A stretch of 64,000 nt of DNA from Peribacillus frigoritolerans (GTDB lineage Bacteria; Bacillota; Bacilli; Bacillales; DSM-1321), in the NCBI RefSeq assembly GCF_030676415.1, contig NZ_JAUUTW010000026.1, positions 1 to 64,000 of the forward strand, given 5' to 3'. Shown piece by piece: positions 33,190-43,293 of the stretch (position 1 is its first letter; each line of letters begins with the position of its first letter). A model generated the notes under the pieces. It did not search any database and was not told where the DNA came from. It was given only the letters and a program-made list of their open reading frames with translations. Both the position numbers and the translations under genes were made by a program.

Positions 33190-33873
33190 CTACTTTTCCA
33201 GTTCCATTTCTTTTTTCAAGCGATCCACAAAACGCTCATTGATATAAGTACGGACAAACTGATCCTTTTTCTCCAAATCGATGTCTTTTCTAAAAAAACC
33301 CACTCTCTTAAGGCGTTGATCCTCAGGCAAGTTGGACCATGCCTGGTTCGCCTCCTCTTCCAGAGAACTTTCAATCTTTCTCTGGATCACCATCGCTTGA
33401 AAGCTTTGGTTCTTTCTTTCTTCTATAGATGGTGGTTTGGGCAAGCCGTTTAGTAACTGTTCATATTGGCTTTTCAACTCTTCGACCTTTGCGGTAGCCA
33501 TTTCTTCAAAAGTTTTCTTTACTTCATCTGTTATCTGTTTTTTCAAAGTCTCCATATTGTCTACATATGGAGCGGGTTTCTCTTTTTTTACAGGGAATGG
33601 TCTTAACTCAAAAAAGTTTGAGAGATCATTTGAAATCGCTGATAAAGCCCACTTCTCTTCCCTTCTCTTCTTTATAAACATTGCAATTTTTAAATCTAAT
33701 TCATCGTACACCTTTTCATTGGTTTCTAGAGTACGATTTATATAATGGAGGCGTTCTTTCTCTAACCGTTTAAACCAACCGTCCACTGTATTAATATGTA
33801 TATTTTGATTGTTCAGATGAGTTTTTAACGTTTCTACAAAATCGCTAATTTTCCAAAAGGTTTCTTCTGACAT
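33190..33873 (-). CDS. MerR-like helix-turn-helix and coiled-coil protein
   Basis: 227 aa. The N-terminus (WKISDFVETLKTHL ... NTVDGWFKRLEKERLHY) looks like a degenerate MerR/RacA-type helix-turn-helix. A coiled coil follows (about residues 105-145), then a basic C-terminal part. Many Bacillus plasmids carry such proteins near replication and partition genes, where they act on segregation or copy control. ATG at 33,873 follows TAGGAGGTTCAAAA. It borders the repeat tract at 33.9-34.95 kb and could bind it; that is inference. Confidence 0.65.
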   Translation of the reverse strand: MSEETFWKISDFVETLKTHLNNQNIHINTVDGWFKRLEKERLHYINRTLETNEKVYDELDLKIAMFIKKRREEKWALSAISNDLSNFFELRPFPVKKEKPAPYVDNMETLKKQITDEVKKTFEEMATAKVEELKSQYEQLLNGLPKPPSIEERKNQSFQAMVIQRKIESSLEEEANQAWSNLPEDQRLKRVGFFRKDIDLEKKDQFVRTYINERFVDRLKKEMELEK

Positions 33874-33930
33874 TTTTGAACCTCCTAAATTTATTTTTTT
33901 GTCTTATTTATTAAAAGTCTCTAAATAATG

Positions 33931-34940
33931 AACTATATGTAGAACACAAAGCACAATTGGTCTACATATATAACGGTTTTACTGGTAGTAAAAGAAAGAA
34001 TAATAAGATGCTCTTTTTATGTAGACTATTTATGGATTATAGAGTATATATCCTTTTTCTAATTAAGTAAGAAAATGACCGTTGATCGTAGACTCGAAAA
34101 ATCTTGCCTAGAAATTGGAATTTAGTATTGAAATGTAGCCTCTGGATTATAGTCTATATGTAGTATACAAAACACAAATGGTCTACATCAGTAACTGTTA
34201 CAATTTAAGTAGCAGTTAAATAATAGAATGGAAAAGGGTAATATAATTATCTAGCTGTAGTTCCAGATTCATGTAGGCTATATATGGTAATGCTTTATAG
34301 ACCATTTATGGATTATAGAGTTTATGTGCCCTCTAAGTTTCTTTTCTTAAGTTAGCAACAAGGAATATATGGTGTAGATGTTACCTCTATATTATGGTCT
34401 ATATGTTGAATACAAAGCATAAATGGCCTACATCAGTAATTGTTATATTTGCAGTAACAGTTAAATGGTAAAAAGAATATGATTAAAAAAACAGTCTAGT
34501 TATGGATCTGGGTTTATGTAGGCTATATATAGTAATAGTTTATAGACCATTTATAGATTATAGAGTATATGTGCTCTATAATTTTCTTTTCTTAAGTAAG
34601 ATAAGATGCATTGTTTTAAAACTTGAAAACTACCTATCTAGATTTAGTAAATATATGGAGTAGATGTAGCCTCTAAATTATAGCCTATATGTAGAATATA
34701 AAACACAAATGGTCCACATGATTAATAATATTATACAAGACTAGTAACGAATAACAAAATAAAAAAGAATTATAAGATGGCCAACTTTGATTTATTATTT
34801 TTTATTTGAACTTATTTAAGGAGAAAGTTATAGCCAGTTATGGAGCAGGGGTAGATTGTTCCTTTAAATCACCATCTGTAGCTTAAATCTTTTAAAATTT
34901 ATAGACTATATATAGCTTACAGAACACAAATGGTCTATAT
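33931..34940. repeat. five spaced direct repeats (candidate centromere)
   Basis: A ~38-bp unit (TAGTCTATATGTAG...ACACAAATGGTCTACAT) recurs at 33,931, 34,150, 34,395, 34,681 and 34,902, spaced 219-286 bp. A second unit, TAGACCATTTATGGATTATAG, lies between them at about 34,021, 34,294 and 34,543. The tract is gene-free and AT-rich. It adjoins the ParM-like/ParR-like pair, so a partition site is the best guess; replication control is possible. Confidence 0.65.
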
Positions 34941-35133
34941 AAAGAGATTCGTTTGGTACAATTTGGGGGGAGGGGTAACATTCTAACCATTTGAGTAACA
35001 AATAAATGTAGAATACAAGTTGTTTGTGCTCTATATAGCTTTCTATATGTATTTGACTTTCAATAAGCAATGTCCTTTCTCTTATTTTGACTGATTTTGT
35101 CTATAACAGGAAAAACCCCACCAAAGGATGGGG

Positions 35134-35553
35134 TTAGTCGTCGTCGTCAAAATCTAAGAATGTTTTTTGTGCAAATTTTTGAATGGCTGCATTTGCTTTA
35201 AATGCGGTTTTTTCTTCTTGCTTAATTTCAAGAGTCTGATTAAATTCAAAGGCTTTAGTAGGCTTGGTCACTACCTGATAAAGAAGTTGACCAATCAATG
35301 CCCTTGTATTAGGGTGGTTCATCCATTCCTTTTGTTCAGCTGTCAAACCTTCGGGCAGACTAATGGTGATTTGATCACTATCTGTATTTCCCAAGGCTTT
35401 TTGCGAAACCGCCTTAACAAAGATCGGAGCTATTTCACTACTGAATTTCCTGCCTAATTCCTTTTTCCTGCTTATTAAATACTCACTGACATGTAAAGGG
35501 GTGTCAGAGGGTAAGCGAAAAGAGATGGTTTTTCCAGGCTCAAATTGTTCCAT
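35134..35553 (-). CDS. ParR-like partition adaptor
   Basis: 139 aa, immediately downstream of the actin-like gene with 9 nt between. The N-terminus could form a ribbon-helix-helix (KTISFRLPSDTPLHVSEYLI), and the C-terminus is acidic (DFDDDD), a layout seen in DNA-binding adaptors of actin-type systems. It should bind the centromere and the filament end. The assignment rests on size, position and these features; sequence similarity to a named ParR was not seen. Confidence 0.65.
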   Translation of the reverse strand: MEQFEPGKTISFRLPSDTPLHVSEYLISRKKELGRKFSSEIAPIFVKAVSQKALGNTDSDQITISLPEGLTAEQKEWMNHPNTRALIGQLLYQVVTKPTKAFEFNQTLEIKQEEKTAFKANAAIQKFAQKTFLDFDDDD

Positions 35554-35562
35554 GGATTTATA

Positions 35563-36705
35563 TCACTCTTTTGTAGCTGCCACGTTTTGTGTAGATATCC
35601 CTTTACTTTGTAAATACATAAGCAAAATTTTAAAATAGGCTCGTGTAATCATCCATACGCTGTCATCTTCCGAAACGAAACGGAGAGGGTAGTTTTTGTC
35701 GGCTTGATTCAGTGCATTCAAGTAAGGTTTTAACACCAAGGATCCGCCCCCAATTTGATATGCCAGTCTAATGTCCGGAACATTCCGCCACATATCTTTG
35801 ATCAATTTATATTCTTCTTTGGCTAAAACGGATAATTCTTCATCAATGATATCTTTTATGGAGACTCTATTCCCATTAACCCAGATATGATATTGTTCAT
35901 CAGGCTGTTCATTTGTGATTATTTCTACGAGTGTGCGTCTACTTTTAATGGTGTATTTGTATTTGGAATACACTTTCTTGATAATATTATCCAAATAGGT
36001 GGATACACCTCTTTTTATTCCATTGCTGTATTCATTATCCACTTCAGCTTCATCGGTTATGATGGCTGAGTCCGTTGATAAGCCCCCAATATCGTTGATG
36101 AGGATTGTTTTTCCTATGAGTTCTTCGTTTTTGGTAGAACCGTCATTATTTGTTGTCAAATCCACAAATGCTGCGAATCCTTCCGTATTCACAAGGATTT
36201 GCTCGAATTTAATTCGAACAATTTTACCTTCTAGGGAAGGGGTTTTTAAGAATTTCACTTCATGTTGGGAGTTTTTCAATTTTTTTCGGAAGTCTTTGGC
36301 TTTTCCTTGTTTAGTTTCATCCAGGGGCAATCCTGTTGATAAGTAATAAGTGGCTTCAATTACACCATCTTCTTCAGGAAATTGTTCCACGGCATCATAA
36401 GCAAGGGTTGTCAATAGCATGATGACAGGCTGGTCACTCTCGGATTTATCTTGATCTGGCGTTAATTCGTCATTATTTGGGTACTTGGATGCTAACTTTC
36501 CGACTGCAAAACTTCCGTTTTTATTTTTTAAGGCGGATGAAGTAATCTCCACATGTAATCCATTCAATATGTTTTTTTCCATCTCCACAATTTCCCGGTC
36601 TTGCACTTCTGCAATGACGTTCGGTATGTATACACGATTTTCAATACTTCCTAAGAATCCTTTCACCGCATCATTACCAACATCAACTGATACAAATCTA
36701 GCCAT
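35563..36705 (-). CDS. actin-like plasmid segregation ATPase (ParM/Alp7A-like)
   Basis: 380 aa from the ATG at 36,705 (AAGGAGG upstream). The actin/ParM fold motifs are phosphate-1 VSVDVGNDAVKGF (residues 4-16), phosphate-2 INDIGGLSTDSAII, and the adenosine region YQIGGGSLVLKPYL. It polymerises with ATP to push or pull plasmid copies apart. Length is typical for plasmid actins of Bacillus. It is the first gene of a two-gene operon with the ParR-like gene. TGCAT-rich repeats at 36,760-36,810 upstream could be its operator. Confidence 0.88.
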   Translation of the reverse strand: MARFVSVDVGNDAVKGFLGSIENRVYIPNVIAEVQDREIVEMEKNILNGLHVEITSSALKNKNGSFAVGKLASKYPNNDELTPDQDKSESDQPVIMLLTTLAYDAVEQFPEEDGVIEATYYLSTGLPLDETKQGKAKDFRKKLKNSQHEVKFLKTPSLEGKIVRIKFEQILVNTEGFAAFVDLTTNNDGSTKNEELIGKTILINDIGGLSTDSAIITDEAEVDNEYSNGIKRGVSTYLDNIIKKVYSKYKYTIKSRRTLVEIITNEQPDEQYHIWVNGNRVSIKDIIDEELSVLAKEEYKLIKDMWRNVPDIRLAYQIGGGSLVLKPYLNALNQADKNYPLRFVSEDDSVWMITRAYFKILLMYLQSKGISTQNVAATKE

Positions 36706-36756
36706 TTTTAATAGATTCCTCCTTGGTTTCATTTATTTTCATTGAAATCTAATTTA

Positions 36757-36812
36757 ATTGTATGCCTTTTGTATGCAACTGTCAAACTTGAATGCAAAAT
36801 GCATGCAAGTGA
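36757..36812 (-). promoter_or_regulatory. TGCAT-rich repeats before the parM-like gene
   Basis: TTGTATGC, TTGTATGCAAC, AATGCAAAATGCATGCAAG occur in 55 bp. The placement suits an operator for the ParR-like protein. Inference only. Confidence 0.45.
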
Positions 36813-36842
36813 GAATTCTCCGTTCCGATGTAGGGAGTAAAC

Positions 36843-36887
36843 AAAAAGACAAAACTCTAACGATCATCAATTAGAGTTTTGTCTTTT
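36843..36887 (-). terminator. terminator after replication initiator
   Basis: AAAAGACAAAACTCTA pairs with TAGAGTTTTGTCTTTT over 12 nt and overlaps the end of the initiator gene. Confidence 0.8.
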
Positions 36888-38729
36888 GGATTTTTCTTTT
36901 ATCCAATTGAGCATTTTTTCATCGTTCTTGTTGTTTTGACGCTTATTTTCCTTTCTTAGGTATCGCGAAAGGGTAGAGTGGGAAATGCCAATTTCCTCTG
37001 CCGTCTGTCGGATACTCATATTTTGGGAGTCCATCATCTCTCTCATCGTCTCAGGAGAAAGCGCCAATTCCTTTTCCGGTCCAAAATGAAATGCCTGCTG
37101 CTCTGTTTTCGGAAGGCTACTGGTGATCACGGATGTCACTTTGGATGGAACCTCAATGGAGTCTTCTATTTCAAGTGTAGGAGCCAATTCATTTAGTGAA
37201 AAGTCCTGGGAGAAAAAAAGGTCTTCTGAAACCGAATTTTCGTGACTTATCTGATTCATCCGTTCAATAATTTCCTCACTCACCAAGCGGTTTGAATCTA
37301 TCATCATTTTTTTTTGGTTCTCTTTAACGACAATGTCTGTTGGTAGAATAAGCACATTCAACTTGGTCCAATACCCTTGGAACCATCCTTTTTTTCCAAC
37401 TTGTTCCTCATCAATCTCCTCGGTGTAGCTCCAGCTACTGATCACGCTGTCCTTTTGCAATTCATCCAAAACGTTTTCAAACTTATCCCTTTTTTGCACC
37501 CCGTTATATCGACTGGATATGTCCATTGTTTTCAACAGGGTAGAGACCTTAAACGGTTGATGCAAGGACCTTCTAATGGTCCTGATTTTCCATTGTAGAT
37601 TTAGGTAGCGGGTCAATCGCTTATGTTCGCGCTGTGTGTAGTGGCTATACTGAAACACTTTTAAATCCAACAAGCCCAGTGTGCGATTGGGTCCATCTAA
37701 GTAAGGGGTAAGAACAGGGGATGGCTTTACCTGTACGGCATATATCCCTTTTGCTTCGCCAGTCTTTTTATCATAAGCAACACGGATTTTTCCGATTTCG
37801 AACATTCTCTGGAAATCCTTGAATTCATAAAGTTCATTGTCCTGGATATCCTGGGTGTTGATCACCTTTACCTGTTGATTGCCCAGAGAGATCCAGATGC
37901 TTGAAAGTGCAGCAACCCGTTTCATGATATTGAAGCGATCTTCCTCACGGAAGTCCAGTTCCCGTCCTTGTGCTGTCCGTTTCTTCAGGTTTCTAAGCTG
38001 TAAGGCATCATTGCTATGAAATTCAATATACCCGTCAACGGACTTGGGCGAGACCATCCATAAATATGTAATTAAGTCAAAGAGGTCGGCGGTCATTTCA
38101 TCCAATGAATTTATAGTAGATTCTATCAGTTCAAGCCACATTTCCTGTTGATCGGAGGCTAGCTCTGCTTTCTGTGATTCTGGGGGCCTTATTTCAGCTA
38201 ATCCTCTAACGTGTCCACGATTGTCTATAATCTCGGTTGCCAAGAGACCAGCCTCTCCTTTTTTAAAGTCCTTTTTCTTTGTCACGATGTCTCTCATTAA
38301 ATGATAATCAATATCCATGCTTGAATAGATATAGTGGCGGCTCAAGGCCTCGCTTATTTTCTCTTCATTAGCACTGCGTTTTATCTCATCCATCGGGAAT
38401 TCGTGTATGAAATGGCCGGCCAATATGACCTTGATTGTATCCTGATAACTGTCCACGGCCTTTTTTATCATTTCTTTTGTTATAAGTTTTTCGAAGTATA
38501 ACGTTTGAGTGAACAAGGAAAATAAGGCCCGAAAGCTTGGTCCCATAGAAAAGCCCGGAACCTGATTTTTTACCTCTTCCTCCGTCATACGATAGGCTTC
38601 CTGTTTCCATTTATCCAAAATATAAGGACGATCTTCAAACAAAATCTTGGTTTCTTCGAAAATAGAAATTTTCAGGAACTCATAGTTCAAAATCATACGA
38701 TCGTGTATATCCTGATACCTCAACAACAA
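36867..38729 (-). CDS. putative theta replication initiator protein
   Basis: About 620 aa from a TTG at 38,729 with GAGAGG upstream (the frame extends to 38,837 into iteron sequence). The middle has a plasmid-initiator look: RNLKKRTAQGRELDF, then FQYSHYTQREHKRLTRYLNL and a winged-helix-like block. The C-terminus is a helix-turn-helix (MSIRQTAEEIGISHSTLSRY) with a basic tail. It lies beside an iteron-rich region, which it probably binds to start replication. The same iteron GCACCA covers its own promoter, so autorepression is likely. No family name can be given with confidence. Confidence 0.7.
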   Translation of the reverse strand: MLLRYQDIHDRMILNYEFLKISIFEETKILFEDRPYILDKWKQEAYRMTEEEVKNQVPGFSMGPSFRALFSLFTQTLYFEKLITKEMIKKAVDSYQDTIKVILAGHFIHEFPMDEIKRSANEEKISEALSRHYIYSSMDIDYHLMRDIVTKKKDFKKGEAGLLATEIIDNRGHVRGLAEIRPPESQKAELASDQQEMWLELIESTINSLDEMTADLFDLITYLWMVSPKSVDGYIEFHSNDALQLRNLKKRTAQGRELDFREEDRFNIMKRVAALSSIWISLGNQQVKVINTQDIQDNELYEFKDFQRMFEIGKIRVAYDKKTGEAKGIYAVQVKPSPVLTPYLDGPNRTLGLLDLKVFQYSHYTQREHKRLTRYLNLQWKIRTIRRSLHQPFKVSTLLKTMDISSRYNGVQKRDKFENVLDELQKDSVISSWSYTEEIDEEQVGKKGWFQGYWTKLNVLILPTDIVVKENQKKMMIDSNRLVSEEIIERMNQISHENSVSEDLFFSQDFSLNELAPTLEIEDSIEVPSKVTSVITSSLPKTEQQAFHFGPEKELALSPETMREMMDSQNMSIRQTAEEIGISHSTLSRYLRKENKRQNNKNDEKMLNWIKEKSKRQNSN

Positions 38730-38772
38730 CCCCATCCTCTCTATTGCAGGGAATCCTTGGGTGGAATCATCT

Positions 38773-39551
38773 AAAATGCACCACTTTTTTATCATTATAA
38801 CAAGAGTGGACCACATTTCGTAGAGTAAATGCACCATTTACTACACAGGTTTCGAAATAATGGTGCATATGCACCAGTTCCAGAATTCCCAACACACCTC
38901 TATTAATAAGGAATTCTCACTAGCTGAACACTTTAAAGAAAAAGGAGGAATAGTCAGCCTCTTCACTATTAGCACTATTTAGTTTTTCAAATGAACTCCA
39001 GTATTCAAAGAAATGCACCATTATTCTAGCTGTGAGCGGAACTTGTGTACCATTTTATAGATAAAATGCACCACGTATACCCTATATGTGGAACATTTTT
39101 TAGTGATCATGGATTCTTAGAAAAATTTCAATTTGAAATCCTTTTGGGGAAATTGAGTAAAATATGCACCGATACACTGAATTTGAGCGGAACCTGTGTA
39201 CTATTTTATGAAAAAAATGCACCAAACTTATCTTTTCGGAGACGAAGTGAGCGGAACCTGTGTAGGAGGGCAAACGTTGGCGAAACAACCATTCAGCACT
39301 GATTTATTTTTCTCAACCATAAAATTGTACTCACATTTTGATGGAAAATTGAAAAGTTGAGCGGAATCTGTATACCAAAAGTGCACCACAAGCCCAAAAA
39401 GGTGAGCGGAACCTGTTTGGCATCATTTTTGGTTCAACGTTAACAAAGCTTATTATGACAGGCTTTTTCAGGAACCCATTCAATTCCACACATGTGCACA
39501 AATGGTCCATTATTGGCCTTTTTGGTGCAAAAAGCGAGCGGAACCTGCATA
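38773..39551. other. iteron-type replication origin region
   Basis: Two iteron families interleave. GAGCGGAACCTGTGTA (with small changes) is at 39,034, 39,185, 39,249, 39,359, 39,404 and 39,536, all in the same direction. AAAATGCACCAC is at 38,773, 38,827, 39,011, 39,063, 39,164, 39,213 and 39,380 (partial), with a palindrome TGGTGCATATGCACCA at 38,861-38,876. The region is otherwise gene-free and AT-rich, between the initiator and primase genes. Confidence 0.8.
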
Positions 39552-39763
39552 ATAAAAAAATTTGATATTTTTTTCAATCCCTTGGGGCTCTAAGCCTGAG
39601 GGTCCTTTTTATTTTTGGTGCATTTCCCTTAGAGAGCACCCTTTTTCAAAAGTCGAGTTCGATATACTTTATTCAACAAAAAGTTCCATGTAAGAAGTGG
39701 AAATCGGTTCAATTTTTTTAACTTAGCTGTTTGTATTTAAGTATTGGAAGGAAGGTGCGAATC

Positions 39764-41314
39764 ATGGGAACTCCATTGGCAGAAAATCATAAAAGAGGCC
39801 TTCATTCAATCGTTGACATCATACAATTTATGACCCATGATGGCTTGCTTCTATACAAAAAAAAGGGTACACGCCAACCTATAAAAAAAGTGGTGGCATA
39901 CGAGAAGACCATGAACGAAACCAAGAATCGTAAAGGCGTGGTCTTTGTATCGCCGTCCAAGGAAGAACTTGTGGAGGGAAAAGGCTTCGTCGTGACCTCT
40001 TACGAAACGCTTCAGGAAAAGTATCAAAACCTCTCACACTGGACACCCAATACCTACCGAGGTGGTACATACTATGATTTCAAAAACCGCATCATCAAGG
40101 GGCATCAGCGTGAAAACCTTAAACAAATCCATGTCATTGGACTTGATATAGATTCGAAGGAAGTGGATCTATACGCCCTTTATCTTGGATGTGAGGAATT
40201 GGGATTGCCAAGACCAAATCTCCTGCTGGAAACGCCAAGGGGATTCCAGGTCTTTTTTGTCCTGGAAACTCCCTTCCACATAAACAAAAAACACGATTAC
40301 AAGGCTTTAAGAGTGGCCGAGCGTCTGTCAGAAAATATTCGAAAAGCGCTTAAGAAATATGTCCCGGTCGATACCGGATGTATCCCTTTCGGCTTCTACC
40401 GCATCCCAAGAGAAGACAATGTACTGGATTTCTATGACCAGCCTGCCAATACTAGCCTATTGCTTACCTGGTCCAAACAGTATGAAGAGCAGGAGAATAG
40501 GAACTTCCTGCGTGTAGTCTACAACAAGAATGCAACAGTAATCGATCAGACCTCTTCCGACTGGTATCGTGCGCTTATTCGAGCTACATACATCGAGGAG
40601 GGGCATTACGGCTCCAGCCGTAATAATGCGCTCATGACACTTGCACTTGCCAATTTTGCGAGTGGTAAGACAATCGAAGAAGCTTATGATGAACTTGATC
40701 AATTCAACAGTAACCTGGTACAACCACTTAACAAAAGAGAATTCGAACGTGTCCTGAAGAGTGCGTATTCAGGCAAATATAAAGGCGTAAAACGTTCATA
40801 TGTGGAAGGCTTACTCGAGCTTTGGACAGATGGACAAGCTAAATTCAAGGGAAGGGAAGGGTGGTATAAATTCAAAAAGCCACGAGAAGAACGTGTACGT
40901 TCCCACTATAAGGAGTGGGAAGAGGATATCATAGGCTATTTGGAGACCCACACAAGCCCTGAAAGGCCATTTTTGGAGGCATCTTTGAATAACCTTGCTG
41001 AAATCTTTGGGATGCCCCTCTCCACGCTTAAAGAGGTCTGTAAGCAATCTAGTAAACTCAAAAAGTTTACGATAGGCCGTGGACGCGGGGCAGTTACCAA
41101 ACTGGCCAGCCGTTCCATGCTATTCAAAAACTTGTTGCTATTACGTAGGAATCACATTCGCCAAGCCCAGCTGACTTTTGCCGAATTGCTGCCCGTTCCG
41201 AAACAATTTACTGCTGCCCTTCCATTACCCACATTGGAAGCCGAATTGTTGACTCATGAAGTGGACATAATATATAGTTCCGGAGCTTCTCCGCCGGATA
41301 AGATGACTTCTTGA
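39764..41314 (+). CDS. archaeo-eukaryotic-type plasmid primase
   Basis: 516 aa from the ATG at 39,764 (GGAAGGTGCG upstream). The N-terminal half has the AEP metal motif IGLDIDSKEVD, then LETPRGFQVFFVLETP and the later GFYRIPRED block. The region SSRNNALMTLALANFASGKT matches the PriCT-1 helical domain that follows such primases. A C-terminal winged-helix-like part (LNNLAEIFGMPLSTLKEVCK) may bind DNA. It should lay primers at the adjacent iteron origin. It starts about 210 nt after the last iteron. Confidence 0.82.
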   Translation: MGTPLAENHKRGLHSIVDIIQFMTHDGLLLYKKKGTRQPIKKVVAYEKTMNETKNRKGVVFVSPSKEELVEGKGFVVTSYETLQEKYQNLSHWTPNTYRGGTYYDFKNRIIKGHQRENLKQIHVIGLDIDSKEVDLYALYLGCEELGLPRPNLLLETPRGFQVFFVLETPFHINKKHDYKALRVAERLSENIRKALKKYVPVDTGCIPFGFYRIPREDNVLDFYDQPANTSLLLTWSKQYEEQENRNFLRVVYNKNATVIDQTSSDWYRALIRATYIEEGHYGSSRNNALMTLALANFASGKTIEEAYDELDQFNSNLVQPLNKREFERVLKSAYSGKYKGVKRSYVEGLLELWTDGQAKFKGREGWYKFKKPREERVRSHYKEWEEDIIGYLETHTSPERPFLEASLNNLAEIFGMPLSTLKEVCKQSSKLKKFTIGRGRGAVTKLASRSMLFKNLLLLRRNHIRQAQLTFAELLPVPKQFTAALPLPTLEAELLTHEVDIIYSSGASPPDKMTS

Positions 41315-41908
41315 AAATAATAAGCCAGTCTGCCAATACATATCTATAGTATCCTTCCTGTGGGGTCTTTAAGAATTACTGCTGCTCCTTATACTTAGTG
41401 TTTTTACGGGGGCTTGGGTGTTTAAGCTGATGATCATTCTTGTTTACTTAATTTTATTCAGGGAATATCCTGGTGTTTGCATGGTTAAAAGTGAATTTTG
41501 TGGGGATAGTAGTAGACGTCAGGTTAACTGTTAGTTATTTATTTTTATTCATTATTTAATATATATAGGGAATTTTAGTTTGTGGGTTTTTTGGATTTCA
41601 AAAGGTGATCTTAGATCTTCAGTAATCTTTAATTGCTTTCATTATGAAACTTAAACTCGGTATCTTTAGTCCTTATTGTGTTTTTGAGTAGGTGATTTTA
41701 GTATTAGATTTTAAGTCTGTGTAGGTGATAATACACAAGTTACCATCCAAAAATATGGTAATTTTTAATCAATTCTCTTTACAATCATTGCCAAACAAAT
41801 GTACGTCTAGTAGACTAAAAATAAGTAAAAAAATAGCAAATAATATAGATTCATATACGTAAATGGAAGGGTAATGAATGTCTTTATTATTTGCGGTCTT
41901 AAATTGAC
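41315..41908. other. gene-free region
   Basis: AT-rich stretch with no frame that has a ribosome site. No clear repeat except runs of GTGTTTTTGAGTAGG type. Confidence 0.4.
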
Positions 41909-42053
41909 GACCACCCCAATCACACAAGGGCTGAATACCCCCTGTTCATTTTCGGTTCCCGCAGAAGACCTCGCCTATACTACGTAAACATAGCCGAGGT
42001 CTTCTGCTACTCAAATAAAGGCGGAGGTATTCAAAGTGTGATTGGGGGTGGTC
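41909..42053. repeat. 145-bp nested inverted repeat (candidate oriT or other origin)
   Basis: Outer arms GACCACCCCAATCACAC / GTGTGATTGGGGGTGGTC, then TGAATACC / GGTATTCA, then inner arms GCAGAAGACCTCG / CGAGGTCTTCTGC around a 20-nt loop. A single strand could fold into a long three-tier hairpin. It lies upstream of the transfer operon, where an oriT is expected. A single-strand origin is the alternative. Confidence 0.7.
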
Positions 42054-42113
42054 AGGTTAGATTTTAGATAATGGGGAGGAGTGATAGTTAGGTAGTTGAA
42101 GAGATAAGAATTA

Positions 42114-42181
42114 AGTTCAAGTGATTTAGTTCAAGGTTAAATATCAAGTTCAAAAATAAAAAAGTTCAAGATCTAGTTCAA
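42114..42181 (+). repeat. five AGTTCAA direct repeats
   Basis: AGTTCAA occurs at 42,114, 42,128, 42,147, 42,162 and 42,175, spaced 13-19 nt. Probably binding sites for an accessory transfer or regulatory protein next to the inverted repeat. Confidence 0.65.
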
Positions 42182-42489
42182 GGTAAAGGGAATAAGAAAG
42201 TAGAGAAATGGTAGGAATGGGAGATTAATGTAGAGGGTTCAACAAGGGCAATATTATTTTAAAGGATTGTATAAACATACATTTTTAATCCATTCTTGTG
42301 GTTGTTGACTAAATAAGAGCTTAACAGTGTTAAGGATTTTTCTTAGATGTAGTGTTTTGGCTGGGCCTGAAAATACTTCAATCATTTATTTTATTAGTTG
42401 TGGTTTTACTTGCAGTTTTATTTATGAAAATAATAACTATTTTGGTAAACTTTGAGAGGGAGAGTGGTTCCTATATTTTCTAGAAGAGG

Positions 42490-43293
42490 ATGATATTTTT
42501 GGTAATGCTAAAGTACACTTCGTTAAAAGAGAAAGATTTGGAGTATTTATCGTTTATTTTGAGGAATGGTATGGTGACGGCCAAACAAATCATGTTGAAA
42601 TTCAGGGAGCCGAACATTCACCGTGTTTATCGCAGGCTACGAAAATTAGAAGGCCAAAAGTTTGTCAAGCATGAACGCATTGCACATAAAGTAGGGGTTT
42701 ATCTTGGAACGATTGAGGCCAGGAAATTAACGAATGTCAATGTAACCGTTCCAAATAAGGCAACGATCTACACCATGCAGCATGATCTTCTTATTACCGA
42801 CTTGATCCTTTTTTACGAACTACAATCGGAAAAGCAGGCCGTTGACTTTAAATATCGGACAGAGAGAGAAATTCGTTTTTCTATGATAGGAGAAGGAGAT
42901 AATCGAAGTAAATTGAAGGCCTACAATGATAATCGAGACCGCATACCAGATGCCGTTTTCTTTTTTAAAGGAACTGATGGGAATGTGACTACCACTTGGG
43001 TTGAGCTGGAATTGAACAAGAAAGATCGTAAGCGTTATGATTACAAGTTTAAGATGTTTGATGACATGCTTTCCGGTGGACGACAGGACCATGAGCTTTA
43101 CTCCTACGATCAGGTGATCTATTTTGCGAATGACGTAAAAATTCATAATGTGATCAATCAGGCCAAACAGCGGTTGATTAATGCCAGCAAGATTACTGTG
43201 CGTAATGTACCTTCTATCATTTTGGAAGAACGTTGGGAAGAGGTGTTGCCGGTTGGAACCGATGGAAAGCCAGCGAGAGCCGAAGCAGACTGA
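42490..43293 (+). CDS. Replic_Relax-family protein (candidate relaxase)
   Basis: 267 aa. It has an N-terminal winged-helix (LSFILRNGMVTAKQIMLKF) and a nuclease-like core with YTMQHDLLITDLILFYELQ, RIPDAVFFFKG and TTWVELELNKK, the pattern of the Replic_Relax family often found in Gram-positive conjugative elements. It is the first gene of the transfer operon, next to the candidate oriT, so it is the best candidate for the relaxase or its partner; no HUH or MOB motif was found elsewhere in the window. The start is uncertain (ATG 42,490 to ATG 42,505). Its end overlaps the next gene by 32 nt. Confidence 0.75.
   Translation: MIFLVMLKYTSLKEKDLEYLSFILRNGMVTAKQIMLKFREPNIHRVYRRLRKLEGQKFVKHERIAHKVGVYLGTIEARKLTNVNVTVPNKATIYTMQHDLLITDLILFYELQSEKQAVDFKYRTEREIRFSMIGEGDNRSKLKAYNDNRDRIPDAVFFFKGTDGNVTTTWVELELNKKDRKRYDYKFKMFDDMLSGGRQDHELYSYDQVIYFANDVKIHNVINQAKQRLINASKITVRNVPSIILEERWEEVLPVGTDGKPARAEAD

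Noticed and set aside
33931-34940. CRISPR array or tandem duplication of genes.
   Set aside because: Spacing of 219-286 bp with partly conserved intervals does not fit CRISPR, and no frames are kept.
38773-39551. CRISPR-like array.
   Set aside because: The repeats are short (12-16 bp) with irregular spacing and two families, and no cas genes are near. Iterons explain them.
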